Position numbers and translations under genes: made by a program. Below the pieces are notes generated by a model. That model searched no databases, was not told the DNA's origin, and saw nothing but the letters and a program-made list of their open reading frames with translations. Shown one piece after another: positions 7,315 through 15,511 of a stretch of 33,076 nucleotides of DNA. The stretch is from Bacteroidota bacterium (lineage in GTDB: Bacteria; Bacteroidota; Bacteroidia; Chitinophagales; Chitinophagaceae), in NCBI GenBank assembly GCA_023433265.1, contig JAEZDR010000159.1, positions 1 through 33,076 on the forward strand, in the 5' to 3' direction. Within the stretch, counting starts at the first letter, position 1; the number at the start of each line of letters is the position of its first letter.

Positions 7315-8301
7315 TTATTTCTTCAGGTACATTACCTCTTTTACCAGCTTAACGGTACGAGGCACATCAGGCAGGTAAGCGTTTACAAGGTTAGGCGCGT
7401 AGTGCATAGGTGCGTCTGCGCTTGTAATACGGCGGATGGGAGCATCAAGGTAATCGAACCCTTCTTTTTGTATCCGGTAAGTGATTTCTGAGGATACAGA
7501 ACACATGGGCCATTGCTCCTCAACTATCACCAGCCGGTTGGTCTTTTTTACACTTTCCAGTATTGTCTGCCAGTCGAGCGGACGAATCGTGCGCAGGTCA
7601 ATTACTTCTGCGCTTATTCCTTCTTTTTCTAATTCAGCGGCTGCAGCCATTGCAACCTTCATCATCTTATTGAACGAAACGATCGTTACATCTTTTCCTT
7701 CCTTGCGTACAATTGCTTTCCCAAGCGGAATGTAATATTCTTCTTCGGGCACTTCGCTTTTATCGCCATACATCACCTCACTTTCCAAAAAGCAAACAGG
7801 ATCTTCTTCGTACCGGATGGCCTGCTTCAATAAACCTTTAGCATCGTACCCGTTTGAAGGCGATACCACCTTTAGCCCGGGTATATTAGCTAGTATGTTT
7901 TCGAATGCAGTGGAGTGTTGCGCGCCCAACTGCCCTGCGCTTCCATTAGGGCCACGAAATACGATTGGGCAACTGATTTGGCCACCACTCATAGCAAGCA
8001 TCTTAGATGCAGTGTTCAGAATTTGGTCAAGTGCCAATACAGCAAAGTTCCAGGTCATGAATTCAACAATCGGGCGCAAGCCATTTTGTGCACTGCCCAC
8101 GGCCACAGCAGCAAATCCAAGTTCAGAGATAGGCGTATCAATCACCCTTCTTGCACCAAACTCAGCCAGCATACCCTGGCTTACTTTATAAGCGCCATTG
8201 TATTCTGCTACTTCTTCACCCATCAGGTAAACCCTGTCATCTCTTCTCATCTCCTCGTTCATTGCTTCCCTGAGTGCCTCACGAAATGCTATCTGTCGCA
8301 T
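7315..8301 (-). CDS. pdhB: Pyruvate dehydrogenase E1 component, beta subunit
   Basis: A 328-residue protein of the usual E1-beta length. It begins MRQIAFREALREAMNEEM and carries the hallmarks of the family: the LMGEEVAEYNGAYKV stretch with the TPP-contacting Glu, DTPISELGFAAVAVGSA, the GPNGSAGQLGAQHS loop with the active-site His, and the C-terminal transketolase domain (VIDLRTIRPLDW). With E1-alpha it decarboxylates pyruvate and reductively acetylates the lipoyl group of E2. Neither E1-alpha nor E2/E3 is adjacent, so this subunit is encoded alone here, an arrangement seen in some Bacteroidota. The related 2-oxoisovalerate E1-beta is the main alternative, but the sequence looks closest to pyruvate dehydrogenase. 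A TATTTTTG -7 element lies about 34 bases upstream of the start. Confidence 0.93.
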   Translation of the reverse strand: MRQIAFREALREAMNEEMRRDDRVYLMGEEVAEYNGAYKVSQGMLAEFGARRVIDTPISELGFAAVAVGSAQNGLRPIVEFMTWNFAVLALDQILNTASKMLAMSGGQISCPIVFRGPNGSAGQLGAQHSTAFENILANIPGLKVVSPSNGYDAKGLLKQAIRYEEDPVCFLESEVMYGDKSEVPEEEYYIPLGKAIVRKEGKDVTIVSFNKMMKVAMAAAAELEKEGISAEVIDLRTIRPLDWQTILESVKKTNRLVIVEEQWPMCSVSSEITYRIQKEGFDYLDAPIRRITSADAPMHYAPNLVNAYLPDVPRTVKLVKEVMYLKK

Positions 8302-8335
8302 AATATAGTTATCTATTTTAAAGCTAAAATGTGCG

Positions 8336-8343
8336 CAAAAATA
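8336..8343 (-). promoter_or_regulatory. -7 element of pdhB
   Basis: TATTTTTG followed by CGC on the minus strand, matching the Bacteroidota TAnnTTTG element, about 34 bases before the ATG. No clear -33 TTG is visible at the usual spacing. Confidence 0.5.
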
Positions 8344-8439
8344 TAGGTTTCTCAGGTAAGATGGGTAAGATGCCTTTCCTTAAACCGCCGGTATCGATTA
8401 CGCCACTGTGCTAGGGCTAACAAAGAATACCAGGGCGGC

Positions 8440-8472
8440 AAAAAACGAAAGGGCCGGCACAATGGCCGGCCC
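8440..8472 (-). terminator. Terminator of the TonB-dependent receptor gene
   Basis: GGGCCGGC (8451-8458), loop ACAATG, GCCGGCCC (8465-8472); read on the minus strand the strong 8-base GC stem is followed by TTTCGTTTTTT. It lies about 30 bases after the receptor's stop. Confidence 0.85.
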
Positions 8473-8499
8473 CGGAACTTATTGAGTTGCAAGTGAAAG

Positions 8500-11418
8500 T
8501 TAGAACACATTCCAACCAAAGCTAACATAATATAATGCGCCAATGGAAGGATTGCCAAAAGCAGAGCGGTAGTATTTATTAAAAATATTTGTACCGCCGA
8601 TCTTTATCATAGACTTATATTTCGGAATGCGGAGGCTTACCTGCGCATCTACCGTTGTGTAGGCGGGAATTTCGCCGGTTCCAAAAGTACCTTCCCAGAA
8701 CACTTTGTCCTGCCACCTTGCTATGATGTTGAAGCCAATGTTCTTGTACACGTTTTCGCTACCCACTCCTACATTGTACCGCAGCTTAGGTGTATTAAAG
8801 AACGTAACAAAATCGGAAGGAACGTCTTTCAGTTCATCCCCGAAGATGTTAGCATTCACAAAGAAGTTCTTGTAGAAATTGTATTCAGCACTTATACCCC
8901 AACCGATTGCTTTTACAGGTGTACTGGTATTGGTAACCACTGAATAGTTATTAGTAGTAAAAGGACTGTAAAGTTCGCTCAGCTTCTGCTGCATTTGGGC
9001 TGGGGTGGCGGTACTCGGATTGATAGCACTCGTGTCGCGCGCAACGGCAGTGCGGCCAAGGAAGTCCTTGTACTGGCTATAGTAACCATATACATCAATT
9101 AATACCTTATTGGCAATGACACCCTTGTATCCAATTTCAAACGAGTTTACACTTTCCGGTTTTACAGCTTTGAATTCTGCGGGTTTTAAGTTAGCTGCCG
9201 CAGCAGCAACGCTGGCAGGTGTTGGATTGTTTCCAGCAGCAGTCCTGAAGGCTATCACGCTCTCAGCAGTATAAGCTGGAACTTCATTAAACTTGAAATA
9301 AGTACCGAACTCTGCAAGCCCTCCCACAAGGCGGGCGCCGGGAGTACGAAGGTTGATGTATTGATCCTGCGTTGAAGGAAAACGGTAGGCCGTTTGATAA
9401 GAAAGCCTGATGTTGTTGTTTTTTGCCACTTTCACCAACATACTCGCTCTTGGTGTAAACCTTCCTTCAAAGTTCTGATGCTTGTCGTACCGGCCCGAAA
9501 CGGTGAGTTTAAGTACATCCTTCAACAGCTTTTTGGTAAGCTGAAGGTAGCCGCCAATCTCGTTAGTAGAAATAGTACCTGCTGTATCTGCAAAGATGGT
9601 ACCCTGTGAGTTAAGGACATATTGACGATAATTAACGCCAAGCACTACATCCATTTTACCTTTAAAATGATCTGACAGGTTAGCCTGTCCTTCTACATGG
9701 TATAAATCCGTCCTGTCAGCAAAACGGCTTCCACCCTTGCCGATCGGCATACCCGTTACTTTATCAAAGGCCTGCTTAAACTCCGGGGATCCCGGAAGAT
9801 ACCTTCCCTGGTCAGCAGCAAGGCGGGCACTTTCATGGGCCATAGCGTCTGCCATTCCGCTCAATCTTAATGCAGAATAAGTGCCTACATATTGCTGGAA
9901 CCAGTTACGGTCTGTTTTCCATTCCTGGTTTACCAGTATAGAAGTAATGGTAGAGGCATAAGAATCACCGGAGTTTTCCTGTGTAGTGTAGGCCCTGAAG
10001 AACCATGACTTACTCTTTAATTCAAGCTTATACTGCGCCATCTTAAGGTTCCTGAGTGAATACCTGTCTGCGCCTGTATAAACGGCTGTACCGGTACCAA
10101 AGTATCCTGACAAAGAAGCTTCAATACCTGAAGTGATCATGTAGTTGAGGCTGCCGCCGAGCTTGTAGTTGTAGGTATTATAATCAGTAACTGACTTTTC
10201 GTGATAACCTGTGCGGCTAACCACCTGGTTGCCGTAGATGCCGGCACCATAACCCAACACAAATGGAACGGCCGGTACAAGCGGAGCAGTGGAAGGGCTG
10301 GCGCCTAATGCAGCTACAATCTGGCTATACGTCATACCTGCCATTGCCATGTTTTGAATAGCTGTTCTTCCTGCTGCAGGCACCTGCGACAGTGCTGCCT
10401 GTGCAAAGGAATTCATGCTTGCGCTTACTTCGTCACCATACACATTCACTCCATCGTAATTAGGATCGCTTTGCCTGCTACCGGGTTTTAAAGAACTATA
10501 TACGTTGTTTCTTGAAAGGTTGGATGAATCTATTGCCTGCCAGTCTTGCGCCTGGAAGAATTGCGTTGTTATTTTGAAGCCGAACCTGTCTCCTATTTTC
10601 TTTGCCCACCTCATAGACCAGTCGTAAACCGGCGCTTTTGTACGTTGATGGTTATCCCAGTGAGTCACGCCTGACTTAACCTGCACACTGAAACCCTGGT
10701 ACTTGAACGGGCTTTTGCTATTGACAAGCAAGGTTCCGTTCATGCCGCCGGAACCATATAGTGCGGACGATGCTCCCGGAAGTAGTTCCATACTCTCAAC
10801 GTCTAACTCGGGCAAGCCAATGACGCTGCCTACAGAAAAATTGAGACCTGGCGCCTGGTTATCCATTCCATCCACCAACTGGTTAAACCGGAGGTTACCG
10901 CTGCCATTGAACCCCCTTGTACTTGGCGTTTTAAACGTAAGGCTGGATGTAGTAAGGTCTACACCTTTTACGTTTTGAAGAATGTCGTAGTAGTTCACTG
11001 CAGGTGTATTCCTTATGGTTGCGGTGCTGACCCTTTCAATAGAAACGGGCGATTCGAGGAGCCTTTCAGGCGTACGTGATGCAGCAACCACAATCTCCTC
11101 TCCCAACACGGTTTTGGGTTCAAGCTGCACGTCGACGGTTATATTCTTGCTGTTTACCGTTATTTCTCTTGTTTCAAATCCCACACTCGTAAACACAAGT
11201 GTTATGGGCAACTTACGTGTTGTACTTAAACGGTATGCCCCGTTCTCATTACTGTATGTGCCTATGTTGGTTCCCTTAATGTTGATGGATATGTGTGGAA
11301 CCACCTCTTGTGTGCGGGCGTTTTTTACTGTTCCTGAAGTAGTGTAGCCATCTTGGGCAAGGGCTGCAAGGGGTAGAATGAATAAACCTAATACCACGAG
11401 CAAAAGAAAATGTCTCAT
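8500..11418 (-). CDS. TonB-dependent outer-membrane receptor with N-terminal carboxypeptidase-regulatory-like domain
   Basis: I chose the ATG at 11418 (972 residues), 30 codons into the longest frame, because it starts a clean Sec signal peptide (MRHFLLLVVLGLFILPLAALA). Then come a CarboxypepD_reg-like domain (about 20-110; GTVKNARTQEVVPHISINIKG, GAYRLSTTR), a plug domain (about 115-240; ASRTPERLLESPVSIERV, STRGFNG, GASSALYGSGGMNG) and a 22-strand-type barrel ending in Phe (YYVSFGWNVF). The order matches TonB-dependent receptors for siderophores, vitamins or other large ligands rather than SusC, since there is no SusD partner. The substrate cannot be told from sequence; several central loops are Ala/Pro-rich. 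It is divergent from purC with about 140 bases between starts, and ends at a strong terminator. No metal-uptake repressor site was recognised. Confidence 0.92.
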   Translation of the reverse strand: MRHFLLLVVLGLFILPLAALAQDGYTTSGTVKNARTQEVVPHISINIKGTNIGTYSNENGAYRLSTTRKLPITLVFTSVGFETREITVNSKNITVDVQLEPKTVLGEEIVVAASRTPERLLESPVSIERVSTATIRNTPAVNYYDILQNVKGVDLTTSSLTFKTPSTRGFNGSGNLRFNQLVDGMDNQAPGLNFSVGSVIGLPELDVESMELLPGASSALYGSGGMNGTLLVNSKSPFKYQGFSVQVKSGVTHWDNHQRTKAPVYDWSMRWAKKIGDRFGFKITTQFFQAQDWQAIDSSNLSRNNVYSSLKPGSRQSDPNYDGVNVYGDEVSASMNSFAQAALSQVPAAGRTAIQNMAMAGMTYSQIVAALGASPSTAPLVPAVPFVLGYGAGIYGNQVVSRTGYHEKSVTDYNTYNYKLGGSLNYMITSGIEASLSGYFGTGTAVYTGADRYSLRNLKMAQYKLELKSKSWFFRAYTTQENSGDSYASTITSILVNQEWKTDRNWFQQYVGTYSALRLSGMADAMAHESARLAADQGRYLPGSPEFKQAFDKVTGMPIGKGGSRFADRTDLYHVEGQANLSDHFKGKMDVVLGVNYRQYVLNSQGTIFADTAGTISTNEIGGYLQLTKKLLKDVLKLTVSGRYDKHQNFEGRFTPRASMLVKVAKNNNIRLSYQTAYRFPSTQDQYINLRTPGARLVGGLAEFGTYFKFNEVPAYTAESVIAFRTAAGNNPTPASVAAAAANLKPAEFKAVKPESVNSFEIGYKGVIANKVLIDVYGYYSQYKDFLGRTAVARDTSAINPSTATPAQMQQKLSELYSPFTTNNYSVVTNTSTPVKAIGWGISAEYNFYKNFFVNANIFGDELKDVPSDFVTFFNTPKLRYNVGVGSENVYKNIGFNIIARWQDKVFWEGTFGTGEIPAYTTVDAQVSLRIPKYKSMIKIGGTNIFNKYYRSAFGNPSIGALYYVSFGWNVF

Positions 11419-11549
11419 AATGCGCCTGTTTACTATAAATACAATAATACCAATTGTGCAGTAATTGTCTGAATATAAATTATTAACAGCTGTTGGAAAT
11501 AATGCCAATGAAATTTACCGCTAAGGGCCCTTGGCATCATGCACCTTTA

Positions 11550-11557
11550 TACATTTG
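11550..11557 (+). promoter_or_regulatory. -7 element directly before purC
   Basis: TACATTTG, then CTGC, then ATG at 11562. It matches the Bacteroidota -7 consensus TAnnTTTG; a possible TTGG lies 15 bases further upstream. Transcription would begin at or very near the start codon. Confidence 0.6.
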
Positions 11558-11561
11558 CTGC

Positions 11562-12491
11562 ATGTCATTCAACTTCCCCCAACAAACAAATTACTACAGA
11601 GGAAAGGTGCGGGATGTGTATACGATCGCGAACGACTGGCTGGTAATGGTTGCCAGCGACAGGATATCTGCTTTTGATGTTATACTGCCTCGTCACATTC
11701 CTTTCAAAGGGCAGGTATTGAATCAACTTGCTGCTTTTATGCTGCGCAAGACAGCAGACATTTGTCCCAATTGGCTGGTGGATGCACCTGCGCCCAATAC
11801 GAGTATTGGCAAAAGATGCGAGCCTTTCAAGATTGAGGTTGTTGTGCGGGGCAATCTTACCGGCCATGCGTGGAGAACCTATGAGAAAGGACTGAGAACA
11901 CTGTGTGGTGTTCCCCTCCCTGAGGGCTTGAAGGAAAATGATTTGTTCCCCTCCCCAATCATAACGCCAAGCACAAAAGCCTCGGAGGGACACGATGAAG
12001 ATATTACTGCTGAAGAAATTATCAGCCGCAAACTTGCTACCCCTGATCAATGGCAACAACTCTGCGCTTATGCGCTGCGTTTGTTTGAGCGCGGACGGGA
12101 AATAGCTAAGCAACGCGGTCTTATTTTGGTAGATACAAAATATGAATTTGGATTGCTGGATGGGAACATCTGCCTGATGGATGAAATACACACACCCGAC
12201 TCATCGAGGTATTTTTATGCCGATGGCTTCGAGGACAGGCAAAGGAGGGGTGAGCGGCAGAAACAACTAAGCAAGGAGTTTGTGAGAGAATGGTTGATAG
12301 CAAACAACTTCATGGGCAAAGAAGGTGAGGTACTGCCAGCTATGTCCGACGCATGGGTAGAAGAGATAAGCAAACGTTACATAGAGCTCTACGAAAAGGT
12401 TACAGGCGAAACCTTTCAACCTCAGCAATGGACCGAACAACAAACCGAGGCTGCGGTAACAAGTACGCTGGAACGGCTGAAGGTTTATTAA
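11562..12491 (+). CDS. purC: Phosphoribosylaminoimidazole-succinocarboxamide synthase (SAICAR synthase)
   Basis: It catalyses ATP-dependent joining of CAIR and aspartate to give SAICAR in purine synthesis, in the cytoplasm. I chose the ATG at 11562 (309 residues); the 23 upstream codons are not family-like. Family motifs run in order: YYRGKVRDVY near the N-terminus, VASDRISAFDVILP, FKGQVLNQLA, VVRGNLTGHAWRTY, ITPSTKASEGHDEDIT, then ILVDTKYEFGL and LMDEIHTPDSSRYF in the C-terminal half with the metal and substrate residues. The length fits the longer SAICAR synthase form (about 300 residues) rather than the short 235-residue type. It stands alone, with no other purine genes in the window, and is divergent from the TonB-dependent receptor. 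The start codon follows its -7 element by only four bases. Confidence 0.95.
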   Translation: MSFNFPQQTNYYRGKVRDVYTIANDWLVMVASDRISAFDVILPRHIPFKGQVLNQLAAFMLRKTADICPNWLVDAPAPNTSIGKRCEPFKIEVVVRGNLTGHAWRTYEKGLRTLCGVPLPEGLKENDLFPSPIITPSTKASEGHDEDITAEEIISRKLATPDQWQQLCAYALRLFERGREIAKQRGLILVDTKYEFGLLDGNICLMDEIHTPDSSRYFYADGFEDRQRRGERQKQLSKEFVREWLIANNFMGKEGEVLPAMSDAWVEEISKRYIELYEKVTGETFQPQQWTEQQTEAAVTSTLERLKVY

Positions 12492-12554
12492 TGACACCGG
12501 GCAAACAAAGCAATTGATTTACATTTCTTTTGTTTCTTCGCAAAAAACACTTGC

Positions 12555-12767
12555 ATGGCACATCACGAATTACATACCCATCCAAAACGTCCTTTCTTTC
12601 CCATTATCCTTACGGCTTTAATCATCCTTACTTTGTTGGCATTGCTTGCCAAGGGCTGTGGATACCACGGTGATGAACATTCACATGTTTCGCCTGTAGA
12701 CAGCACCCATCAAATGAAAGGTAATTTGGATGAAGGAAGCGCCGACAGGCACGACACCAGCCATTAA
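12555..12767 (+). CDS. Small His-rich single-pass membrane protein
   Basis: A 70-residue protein not assigned to a family. It has a polar N-terminus rich in His (MAHHELHTHPKRP), one hydrophobic helix (about 14-33; FFPIILTALIILTLLALLAKG), then a short Gly/Cys and His/Asp-rich tail (CGYHGDEHSHV, DSTHQ, DRHDTSH). The basic KR before the helix and acidic tail after it suggest the C-terminus faces the periplasm. The many His residues could bind metal, but no defined motif is present. It follows purC by about 60 bases on the same strand and may be cotranscribed or use its own TACATTTC element at 12520-12527. It converges on selO with only a five-base gap between stop codons. A coding call is favoured by the clear topology. 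Confidence 0.6.
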   Translation: MAHHELHTHPKRPFFPIILTALIILTLLALLAKGCGYHGDEHSHVSPVDSTHQMKGNLDEGSADRHDTSH

Positions 12768-12772
12768 TATTG

Positions 12773-14335
12773 TCAGGAACTGCAGGAGAGCATCGAACAA
12801 CCTGCTTTGTTTGACGCCCAGTTTGGGCGCCTGGTAAAATAGCTGTCGTTTGAAGGCTGGTAGGGGTTCTTCATAAGTTCCTGTAACTCCCTGAACATCT
12901 TATCGTCCCCTCCCTGTAATTGTTCGATGCATTCGTGGAGCATATAATTCCGCAGGATGAATGCCGGGTTGTGCTGTTGCATCATCTTAACAGATTGTTC
13001 AATAGTAAAGCCGTTCCTTTCTCTTCGTTTTTTATATTCCGTTAGCCATGCCTCCAAGGCTGCTAACGCTTCAGGTTGCAGTTCTTCATAAAAAGCAGGC
13101 TCAAAATTCCTGAACGAAGGCTCTGCTGCGGAAGGCTCGTTTGCTACAGCCTTTTCCAGGAGCTTGAAAAAGATAGTCATGTCGGCCTTGCAGTTTATCA
13201 ATACCTTTTCCAGCCCGTGAACCAGGTTGTTATCCTCCTCCGAAACAGTATCAATACCCAATTTGCCACCCATCATTGTGTAGTACCTTGTCCAATACAT
13301 GTTGGGGTAATCTTCCAGTATTTCAACAAAAGGTTCCTGCCCCCCTACTAGTGGCACGAGCGCGCCGGCAAGGCAACTCAGGTTCCATTGGGCGATGGCA
13401 GCCTGCCTTCCAAAAGCATATCGCCTGCCTGGTAAATCAGTTGTGTTAGGTGTGTAGTTCAATTCGTATGCATCAAGAAAACCAAAGGGCCCATAGTCGA
13501 TCGTTAGACCAAGAATGCTCATGTTGTCAGTATTCATTACCCCGTGAGTAAACCCCACCCTTGCCCACTCCACCATCAATGCTGCTGTGCGTTCAGTTAT
13601 CTCCCTAAACAAGTAAATAACCTTGTCCTCACCTTTTATATGGCTGTAACACTGCCCGATAGTCCAATCGACCAGTTTCCTTAGCAGTTCAGTTTCCTTC
13701 CTTGCGGCCAGTATCTCATAGTTTCCGAACCGCAGAAAGGTAGGTGCAGCGCGCATCACTATAGCACCGGGCTCATATGCGGGATGGCCATCGTAAAACA
13801 TATCTCTCAGTACCTGTTCGCCGGTTTCTGCCAGGCTTAATGCCCTCGTAGTGGGTACACCAAGGTGGTACATGGCTTCACTTACCAAATATTCCCTTAC
13901 TGACGAACGCAAGACAGCCCGCCCATCAGCATGGCGGGAATACGGTGTAAGGCCCGCTCCTTTCAACTGAAGTTCCCATTTTGCGCCTCCTGCAGTTTTT
14001 ATTTCGCCCAACGTGATAGCCCTGCCGTCGCCAAGCTGCCCTGCCCAATTACCAAACTGATGGCCTGCGTAACAAGCAGCATATGGGTGCATAGATTCAG
14101 TAACCAGGTTCCCTGCCAGCACATCCACATCTCGTTGTGTAACAGGCTTGTCAATTCCCAAGTCGCTGGCAAGCTGCTCGCTCCAGCCTATCAACCTCGC
14201 TGCTTTCACCGGTGTAGGTGCTGCCGCAGACCATAAAACTCCCGGCGTTTGTCGTGGGGTAAGGTTTCCGGATTCATCACCCGGAAAGTTGGAAACGAAC
14301 TCCTTATGGAAATATAACTTACTGATAGGCTGCAT
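12773..14335 (-). CDS. selO: Protein adenylyltransferase SelO (YdiU/UPF0061 family)
   Basis: A 520-residue pseudokinase-fold enzyme that transfers AMP from ATP to Ser/Thr/Tyr hydroxyls of proteins, linked to redox stress (established for the family). Visible motifs: YAGHQFGNWAGQLGDGRA (about 89-106, Gly-rich loop), ELQLKGAGLTPYSR with the conserved Lys at about 125, DGRAVLRSSVREYL, and the metal/active-site segment GVMNTDNMS followed by DYGPFGFLD. The C-terminus is GCSMLSCSS: Cys sits third from the end, where animal SelO carries selenocysteine, so the redox-active tail is retained in Cys form. The length is typical. It is divergent from the Smr-domain gene, with TATATTTG thirteen bases upstream of its ATG, and converges closely on the small membrane protein gene. 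Confidence 0.95.
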   Translation of the reverse strand: MQPISKLYFHKEFVSNFPGDESGNLTPRQTPGVLWSAAAPTPVKAARLIGWSEQLASDLGIDKPVTQRDVDVLAGNLVTESMHPYAACYAGHQFGNWAGQLGDGRAITLGEIKTAGGAKWELQLKGAGLTPYSRHADGRAVLRSSVREYLVSEAMYHLGVPTTRALSLAETGEQVLRDMFYDGHPAYEPGAIVMRAAPTFLRFGNYEILAARKETELLRKLVDWTIGQCYSHIKGEDKVIYLFREITERTAALMVEWARVGFTHGVMNTDNMSILGLTIDYGPFGFLDAYELNYTPNTTDLPGRRYAFGRQAAIAQWNLSCLAGALVPLVGGQEPFVEILEDYPNMYWTRYYTMMGGKLGIDTVSEEDNNLVHGLEKVLINCKADMTIFFKLLEKAVANEPSAAEPSFRNFEPAFYEELQPEALAALEAWLTEYKKRRERNGFTIEQSVKMMQQHNPAFILRNYMLHECIEQLQGGDDKMFRELQELMKNPYQPSNDSYFTRRPNWASNKAGCSMLSCSS

Positions 14336-14348
14336 ACGAAACTAAAAT

Positions 14349-14356
14349 CAAATATA
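14349..14356 (-). promoter_or_regulatory. -7 element of selO
   Basis: TATATTTG on the minus strand, 13 bases before the selO ATG; it fits TAnnTTTG exactly. No convincing -33 element. Confidence 0.5.
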
Positions 14357-14406
14357 GTGCTGAATACAGCCCTTTAGTAATAAGCGCCGGTTGAACAGCA
14401 GAAGCT

Positions 14407-14414
14407 TACTTTTG
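14407..14414 (+). promoter_or_regulatory. -7 element of the Smr-domain gene
   Basis: TACTTTTG followed by CG, two bases before a GTG at 14417 and 17 bases before the ATG at 14432. It forms a divergent promoter pair with selO. Confidence 0.5.
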
Positions 14415-14431
14415 CGGTGAGACACAAGAGT

Positions 14432-15460
14432 ATGAAATACGAGGTTGGCGACAAGATTATAGTATTGCACAGCAACGATGAAGGACAGGTTATAGAAATC
14501 ATCAACGAAAAGATGGTTCTGATTGAAGTGAGGGGTGTGAAATTTCCCGCTTACATGGACCAAATTGACTTTCCCTACTACAAACGGTTTACTGAAAAGA
14601 AACTATTTCTCGAACAGAAGAAGGCGAAAACCTATATAGACCAGGTGCCCAAAGAAAAGAAGGTGTCGCTGGGTTCAAAAGTGGTAGACGGAATCTGGAT
14701 AACCCTTATACCAAAATTCAAGCTGGATGACTTTAATGACGAGGTTGTAGAGTTGTTCAAGATTCACCTGGTTAACCGGACTGAAAAAGGTTATAGCTTC
14801 CATTATAAGCAAGGCTTCTTTGGCGACATAAATTTCGAGCTAAAGAATGAGATCCTCCCCTTCCAGGATTTTTACCTCAACGACCTTGCCTTCGAAGACC
14901 TGAACGACCATCCCAGCCTATGTTTCGAATTCACATTACTAAAAGCTGAAAAAGGGAAAGCTGCACACTATGAATTCGATATGCGCTTAAAGCCCAAACA
15001 GGTATTTCAGCAGGTGGAACAGATGAAGAAAAACAACGAGCCTTCTGTTTCCTATCTCATTTTTGACCAATATCCCGATAAGGCATTAGAGGAGGAAGGG
15101 CTTGACCTTAGCAAGCTTACAAAAAGCGGCTACAAAGTGTACGACGTTAGCAAGTTGAAACAAAACTTGCCTAATCCTCGCTCTGTCGTAGACCTGCACA
15201 TGGAAAAGCTTAGCGATAACTGGAAAAACATGAGCAACCACGAGATTCTGGACATGCAGATAAAGGAGTTTGAGAAGTGGTATGAAATATCTGTTGCCCA
15301 CCGGCAGCCCAACCTTGTGGTTATCCACGGTGTGGGCAGTGGCAGGCTCAGGGATGAAATTCATGATATTCTAAAAACCCGTTCGGAAGTAAAAACGTTT
15401 GTCAACCAGTATGACCCTCGTTTTGGCTACGGAGCCACAGAAATATTCTTTAAATATTAG
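14432..15460 (+). CDS. DUF2027-type protein with C-terminal Smr domain
   Basis: I prefer the ATG at 14432 (342 residues) over a GTG at 14417 that would add five residues and sit two bases after the -7 element. The N-terminus (YEVGDKIIVLHSNDEGQVIEI, about 3-23) is a small beta domain like that before Smr in this Bacteroidota family. The middle is beta-rich and matches DUF2027-like proteins. The C-terminal Smr domain has both signatures, DLHMEKL and VIHGVGSGRLRDEI, with the HGxGxGxLR motif intact. Smr domains act as DNA or RNA endonucleases, in MutS2 and in ribosome rescue; here there is no MutS ATPase, so a stand-alone nucleic-acid nicking or binding role is inferred. The stop codon forms the first base of an intrinsic terminator. 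Confidence 0.88.
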   Translation: MKYEVGDKIIVLHSNDEGQVIEIINEKMVLIEVRGVKFPAYMDQIDFPYYKRFTEKKLFLEQKKAKTYIDQVPKEKKVSLGSKVVDGIWITLIPKFKLDDFNDEVVELFKIHLVNRTEKGYSFHYKQGFFGDINFELKNEILPFQDFYLNDLAFEDLNDHPSLCFEFTLLKAEKGKAAHYEFDMRLKPKQVFQQVEQMKKNNEPSVSYLIFDQYPDKALEEEGLDLSKLTKSGYKVYDVSKLKQNLPNPRSVVDLHMEKLSDNWKNMSNHEILDMQIKEFEKWYEISVAHRQPNLVVIHGVGSGRLRDEIHDILKTRSEVKTFVNQYDPRFGYGATEIFFKY

Positions 15461-15486
15461 CTGATGAGGACCATCAGCATTTTTTG
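15460..15486 (+). terminator. Terminator of the Smr-domain gene
   Basis: GCTGATG (15460-15466), loop AGGAC, CATCAGC (15472-15478), then A and six T. The stem begins at the last base of the TAG stop codon. The ribE -7 element starts only 13 bases later. Confidence 0.85.
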
Positions 15487-15499
15487 CCTGCCGGCGCTT

Positions 15500-15507
15500 T
15501 AGATTTG
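15500..15507 (+). promoter_or_regulatory. -7 element directly before ribE
   Basis: TAGATTTG, then CTGC, then ATG at 15512. It has the same spacing and the same four bases as purC. The short gap leaves no room for an FMN riboswitch. Confidence 0.6.
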
Positions 15508-15511
15508 CTGC

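Noticed and set aside
8352..8558. Minus-strand 68-codon frame after the TonB-dependent receptor
   Set aside because: It overlaps the receptor's 3' end and contains the terminator hairpin; the translation is Arg/Leu/Trp-rich and unlike a protein.
11565..12191. 208-codon minus-strand frame inside purC
   Set aside because: It is antisense to purC, whose motifs are unambiguous.
15461..15511. FMN riboswitch upstream of ribE
   Set aside because: The gap is only 51 bases and is filled by a terminator and promoter; there is no room for the aptamer.
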